The position numbers and the translations under genes are program-made. A DNA stretch of 64,000 nucleotides, from assembly GCF_003024605.1 (NCBI RefSeq), contig NZ_PYJQ01000004.1, positions 124,001 to 188,000 on the forward strand. The letters run 5' to 3'. Source of the DNA: Rhizobium sp. JAB6 (GTDB lineage: Bacteria > Pseudomonadota > Alphaproteobacteria > Rhizobiales > Rhizobiaceae). Below are positions 60,640 through 64,000 of this stretch, piece after piece. The notes beneath the pieces were generated by a model. The model did not search any database. It worked only from the letters and a program-made list of their open reading frames with translations, and was not told where the DNA came from. How positions within the stretch are numbered: the first letter of the stretch is position 1; every line of letters begins with the position of its first letter.

Positions 60640-63600
60640 TCAATGCTCAGGGGCCGGCTCTGCTTCTATTTCCGGTGCATCCTTCTTATGATGGTCGGCT
60701 GCGAGCAGCATGTAAACCGCAGGCACGACAAAGAGCGTGAACAGCGTTCCGATCGCAAGACCGGTGGCGATCACCAGGCCCATGTTGAAGCGGGCGGCAG
60801 CTCCTGCTCCCGTCGCCAGGATCAGCGGCACGACGCCGAGAACCATGGCGCCCGTCGTCATCAGGATCGGCCGCAAGCGGATGGCGCAAGCGCCTTCGAT
60901 GGCTTCGCGCTTGGTCTTTCCTTGGGCCTGCAGCGTATTCGCCACCTCGACGATCAGAATTCCATGCTTGCTGATCAGTCCCATCAGCGTCACCAGGCCG
61001 ACCTGGGTATAGATATTCATCGTGGCGCCGCCGATGCCGAGGCTGATGAAGGCGAGCGCGCCTGCGATCGACATCGGCACGGACACGAGGATGATGAACG
61101 GGTCGCGGAAGCTGTTGAACTGCGCCGAAAGCGCAAGGAACACGATGATCAGGGCAAGCGCGAAAGTGGTCGCCATGCCGCTCGATTCCTGCACGTACTG
61201 GCGCGACTGCCCGCCGTAGTCGACCGAGTAGCCCTGCGGCAATGTCCGCGCTGCGATCGACTTCAGCGTATTGAGGGCATCGCCGACCGCCACGCCCGGT
61301 GCCGGTACGCCGGAGATGGTGGCCGAATTCAATTGCTGAAAATGCGCGACCGAGCGTGGTGTAGCCTGGAGTTTCGCGGTGGCGATCGCCGAAAGGGGGA
61401 TCTTGTTGCTGTTCACGTTTGCGATCGGATAGTTCATGATCTGGTCGATCGTCTGACGTGAGCGTTGCTCCACCTGCGGAATGACCTGATACGAACGGTT
61501 GTCGATGCTGAAATAGTTGACATAGCCGCCGCCCAGCATGGCGGCGAGCGCCGAACCGACATTGTTCATGGACAGGCCGAGAGCCGAAGCCTTGCTGCGG
61601 TCGATGTGGATCGAATATTGCGGATTGTCGACATAGAGATCCTTCGTCAGGAAGATGAATTCGCCCGACTTCTGCGCTTCCTGCAGGAAAGCCGTGGACA
61701 CCTCGTTGAGCTGTTCGAAGCCGCTGGTGCTGCCGATGGCGAATTGCACGGGCAAACCGCTGGCGCCAGGCAGCGGCGGTATCTGAAAGACGACGGACTG
61801 TCCGCCGGCGATCTTCGCCAGATCGGCCTGTACCAGCGGCTGCAGCTGATCGGCCGTTCTCGTGCGCTGGTCCCACGGCTTCAGCACCATGCCCTCGAAG
61901 GACGTGCCCGGCACCTCGACCTGCAGGGTCTTGTCGGCCTCCGGGAAACTGCGGAAGATCTTCGTGACCTGGTCGGAATTCAGCAGTTTTTGCTGAAGCG
62001 TCGCATTGGGAGGGTTGGTCACCTGCGCGGCCAGGAAGCCCTGGTCTTCATTGGGAGCCAGCTCGGACTTGGCGCTGGTATAGAGGAAATAGATGCTGCC
62101 AAGCACGATCACCGCAAAAACCAGCGCCACCGGCACTGTGTTCAGGCTGCCATGCAGCATGCGCACATAGGGCCGGTGGATTTCCGAGAAGCGGCGGTCG
62201 ATGAAGTCGGAAATACGCTCTTCCCAGCCACTGCGATCGGTCAGGTGCGGCTTCAGGATGCGCGAGCACATCATCGGTGTCAGCGTCAGCGCAATGATCA
62301 TCGACACGGTAACGGCACCGACCAGCGTGAAGGCGAACTCCGTGAACAATGCGCCCGTCAGGCCGCCCTGGAAACCGATCGGCACGTAGACGGCGATCAG
62401 CACCACGGTCATGGCAAGGATCGGCCCAACCAGTTCGTGCGCCGCATCCAGCGCCGCCCTCATGGGCGTCGATCCCTCTTCGATGTGGCGGTTGACGTTC
62501 TCGACCACGATGATGGCGTCGTCAACGACGAGGCCGATCGCCAGGACCAGGGCGAGCAGCGTCAGAAGATTGATGGAGAAGCCGAAGAGCAACATCATCG
62601 CGAAAGTGCCGACGAGCGACAGAGGTATGGCGACGACGGGAATGGCGACCGACCGCGGCGAGCCGAGGAAAGCGAACACGACAAAAATGACGATCAGGAG
62701 AGCTTCGACCAGGCTCTTCACCACCTCATCGATCGACGTCGTGACGAAGGTGCTGGAGTCGTAGACGATGTAGCCTTCAAGCCCCTGCGGTAATTGCTCT
62801 TGAATACTCGGAAACACCGCGCGCACGCCGGCGATCACATCGAGCAGATTGGCCGTCGGCGCAATCTGGATACCCATGAACACGCCGTCCTGCCCATCGA
62901 AACCGATCTGCACGTCGGGGTTCTGGGATCCGAGCGCAACAGTCGCCACATCCTTCAGCCGCACGATCGCGCTGCCGATCTGCTTGACCACCATTTCCTT
63001 GAATTCATCCGCCGAATGCAGATCGGTCTGCGCCGTCAGTACGGTCTGCGTCATCTGTCCGCGCGTGGTGCCGATACCGGAGATGTAGTTGTTGGCGCTA
63101 AGCGCGGTCCAGACATCGCCGGCCGACAAGCCATAGGCGGCGAGCTTGTCCGGCTGCAGCCAGGCTCGCAAGGCGAAGGTTCTCGCACCGAGAATTTCGG
63201 CCGTCTGAACGCCGTTGACCGCCTGCAATTTCGGCTGGACCACGCGCGTCAGATAGTCGGTGATCTGGTTGCTGGCCAGGACATCGCTGCGGAAGCCGAT
63301 ATACATGGCGTCGATCGACTGGCCGATGGAAACCGTCATGATCGGCTGCTGCGTACCCGTGGGCAGCTGATTGAGAACGGAGGATACCTTGGCGTTGATT
63401 TCGGTCATCGCCGCATCGGCACTGTAGTTGAGCCGCAGGTTGACTGTGATCGTCGAGGTGCCGCTGGTGCTCGTCGAGGTCATGTAATCGATGCCGTTGG
63501 CCTGCGCGATGGCGTTTTCGAGCGGCGTCGTGATGAAGCCGGCGATGACGTCCGGGGCCGCGCCGGGATAGGTGGTCGTCACGGTGACGACGGCGTTCTG

Positions 63601-63720
63601 GGTCTGCGGATACTGGCGCACGGTCAGCGAGCGGAACGATTGATAGCCGATCACGATAATCAACGCGCTGACCACGAGAGCAAGGACGGGGCGCTTGATG
63701 AAGATATCGGTGATATTCAT
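60640..63720 (-). CDS. RND-family efflux transporter (HAE1 type, MexB/AcrB relative)
   Basis: This is the inner-membrane pump of a tripartite efflux system, 1026 aa. It starts MNITDIFIKRPVLALVVSAL, the RND N-terminus, and carries the GLVVDDAIIVVEN segment of transmembrane helix 4, with its conserved Asp pair for proton transfer. SD GAGGTG precedes the ATG at 63720; a GTG two codons earlier is possible. The adaptor gene overlaps the right edge just upstream. The outer-membrane channel is not in the window. Multidrug export is the typical role; the substrate is not known. Confidence 0.95.
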   Translation of the reverse strand: MNITDIFIKRPVLALVVSALIIVIGYQSFRSLTVRQYPQTQNAVVTVTTTYPGAAPDVIAGFITTPLENAIAQANGIDYMTSTSTSGTSTITVNLRLNYSADAAMTEINAKVSSVLNQLPTGTQQPIMTVSIGQSIDAMYIGFRSDVLASNQITDYLTRVVQPKLQAVNGVQTAEILGARTFALRAWLQPDKLAAYGLSAGDVWTALSANNYISGIGTTRGQMTQTVLTAQTDLHSADEFKEMVVKQIGSAIVRLKDVATVALGSQNPDVQIGFDGQDGVFMGIQIAPTANLLDVIAGVRAVFPSIQEQLPQGLEGYIVYDSSTFVTTSIDEVVKSLVEALLIVIFVVFAFLGSPRSVAIPVVAIPLSLVGTFAMMLLFGFSINLLTLLALVLAIGLVVDDAIIVVENVNRHIEEGSTPMRAALDAAHELVGPILAMTVVLIAVYVPIGFQGGLTGALFTEFAFTLVGAVTVSMIIALTLTPMMCSRILKPHLTDRSGWEERISDFIDRRFSEIHRPYVRMLHGSLNTVPVALVFAVIVLGSIYFLYTSAKSELAPNEDQGFLAAQVTNPPNATLQQKLLNSDQVTKIFRSFPEADKTLQVEVPGTSFEGMVLKPWDQRTRTADQLQPLVQADLAKIAGGQSVVFQIPPLPGASGLPVQFAIGSTSGFEQLNEVSTAFLQEAQKSGEFIFLTKDLYVDNPQYSIHIDRSKASALGLSMNNVGSALAAMLGGGYVNYFSIDNRSYQVIPQVEQRSRQTIDQIMNYPIANVNSNKIPLSAIATAKLQATPRSVAHFQQLNSATISGVPAPGVAVGDALNTLKSIAARTLPQGYSVDYGGQSRQYVQESSGMATTFALALIIVFLALSAQFNSFRDPFIILVSVPMSIAGALAFISLGIGGATMNIYTQVGLVTLMGLISKHGILIVEVANTLQAQGKTKREAIEGACAIRLRPILMTTGAMVLGVVPLILATGAGAAARFNMGLVIATGLAIGTLFTLFVVPAVYMLLAADHHKKDAPEIEAEPAPEH

Positions 63721-63729
63721 CGCCACACC

Positions 63730-64000
63730 TCAGTTGGGGTTTGCCGGGTTCGCGTTGGGATCGTTCGAGGGCTGCACGTCGTTGTTGATGATGACGGGCG
63801 AGCCGTTGTTGAGTTTCAGCTGGCCTGACGTGACCACCACTTCGCCTGCATTCAAACCCTTGATCACCGAGATCTGGTCGCCTCGCGCCGGTCCGGTGGT
63901 GACGAACTTCTGGTTGGCGACAAGCTGCGGCTTTCCATCCGCACCGTTGCCCTTATCGGTCACCACGTAGACGACATTGCCGTAGGGATTGATGGTAACC
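63730..64000 (-). CDS. RND adaptor (membrane-fusion) protein, 3' end only
   Basis: The window ends inside this gene; only about the last 90 codons are visible. They read as the membrane-proximal end of an AcrA/MexA-type adaptor (VTINPYGNVVYVVTDKG, FVTTGPARGDQISVIKGLNAGEVVVTSGQ). The C-terminus is NPANPN. It is followed after 9 bases by the RND pump gene, so both belong to one operon. The 5' end and lipid-attachment or anchor region are off the edge. Confidence 0.85.
   Translation of the reverse strand, partial: VTINPYGNVVYVVTDKGNGADGKPQLVANQKFVTTGPARGDQISVIKGLNAGEVVVTSGQLKLNNGSPVIINNDVQPSNDPNANPANPN

Noticed and set aside
1..64000. tRNA, rRNA, CRISPR arrays, IS elements or phage genes
   Set aside because: None was recognised on either strand by reading; no spaced repeat arrays or transposase-like frames were seen.

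Overview
This 64 kb window looks like a chromosomal or chromid segment of a Rhizobium-type alphaproteobacterium. The evidence is high GC, many ABC importers, a PHO-boxed DUF47-pit pair, two ku genes around ligD, a DUF982 protein, EcfG-type promoters (GGAAC-N16-CGTT), and a dispersed Rhizobium-like intergenic repeat. I did not see tRNA, rRNA, prophage, IS elements or CRISPR. The species is not identifiable from the sequence alone.

Layout. 1-2.1 kb: 3'-truncated GH15 glucoamylase-like gene. 2.3-11.6 kb: catabolic island with an oligopeptide-type ABC importer (binding protein, two permeases, a fused double ATPase), a cog3964-type amidohydrolase, a RidA protein, a PLP enzyme and an IclR regulator. 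It probably takes up and breaks down N-acylated (D-)amino acids or related compounds. 11.8-16 kb: LacI regulator, adenine deaminase and an NCS2 purine permease (purine salvage). 16.1-19.1 kb: Orn/Lys/Arg decarboxylase and a GNAT acetyltransferase. 19.1-23.5 kb: two small genes, dinB behind a probable SOS box, and a divergent XRE regulator/DHA2 efflux pair. 23.9-25.6 kb: low-affinity phosphate transport (pit plus DUF47) with a PHO box. 25.8-30.1 kb: NHEJ repair (ku-ligD and a second ku). 30.2-33 kb: EmrAB-type efflux pump. 33-38.8 kb: stress island with a UdgX glycosylase, small stress proteins, an RMF/CrpP-like protein, DUF982, an ECF sigma factor, an orphan NuoB and a DUF72 protein. 38.8-40.4 kb: cold-shock protein and an NRAMP relative.

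40.6-52 kb: a long minus-strand operon joins a PotABCD-type importer to an LLM monooxygenase, a flavin reductase fused to a degenerate Nudix-like domain, an alpha/beta hydrolase, an aldehyde dehydrogenase, a NIPSNAP protein and an AA_synth protein. An agmatinase-like ureohydrolase and an FCD/GntR regulator lie upstream, and related palindromes sit in front of both the operon and the regulator. 52.4-60.6 kb: a dual-specificity-type phosphatase, then an Fe3+-type ABC importer followed by a response regulator, a histidine kinase and a second, paralogous periplasmic binding protein that is translationally coupled to the kinase. 60.6-64 kb: RND efflux pump and the 3' end of its adaptor gene.

Three themes stand out. 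(1) EcfG-type general-stress promoters precede both ku genes, udgX, a stress gene, DUF982, the ECF sigma gene and nuoB, which suggests a stress regulon cluster at about 25.7-38.5 kb. (2) Two catabolic islands of unresolved substrate each combine uptake, enzymes and a local regulator. (3) The kinase operon carries its own binding protein, so ligand sensing is probably indirect and tied to the neighbouring importer. All three ABC importer operons also have a strong perfect inverted repeat directly after the binding-protein gene.
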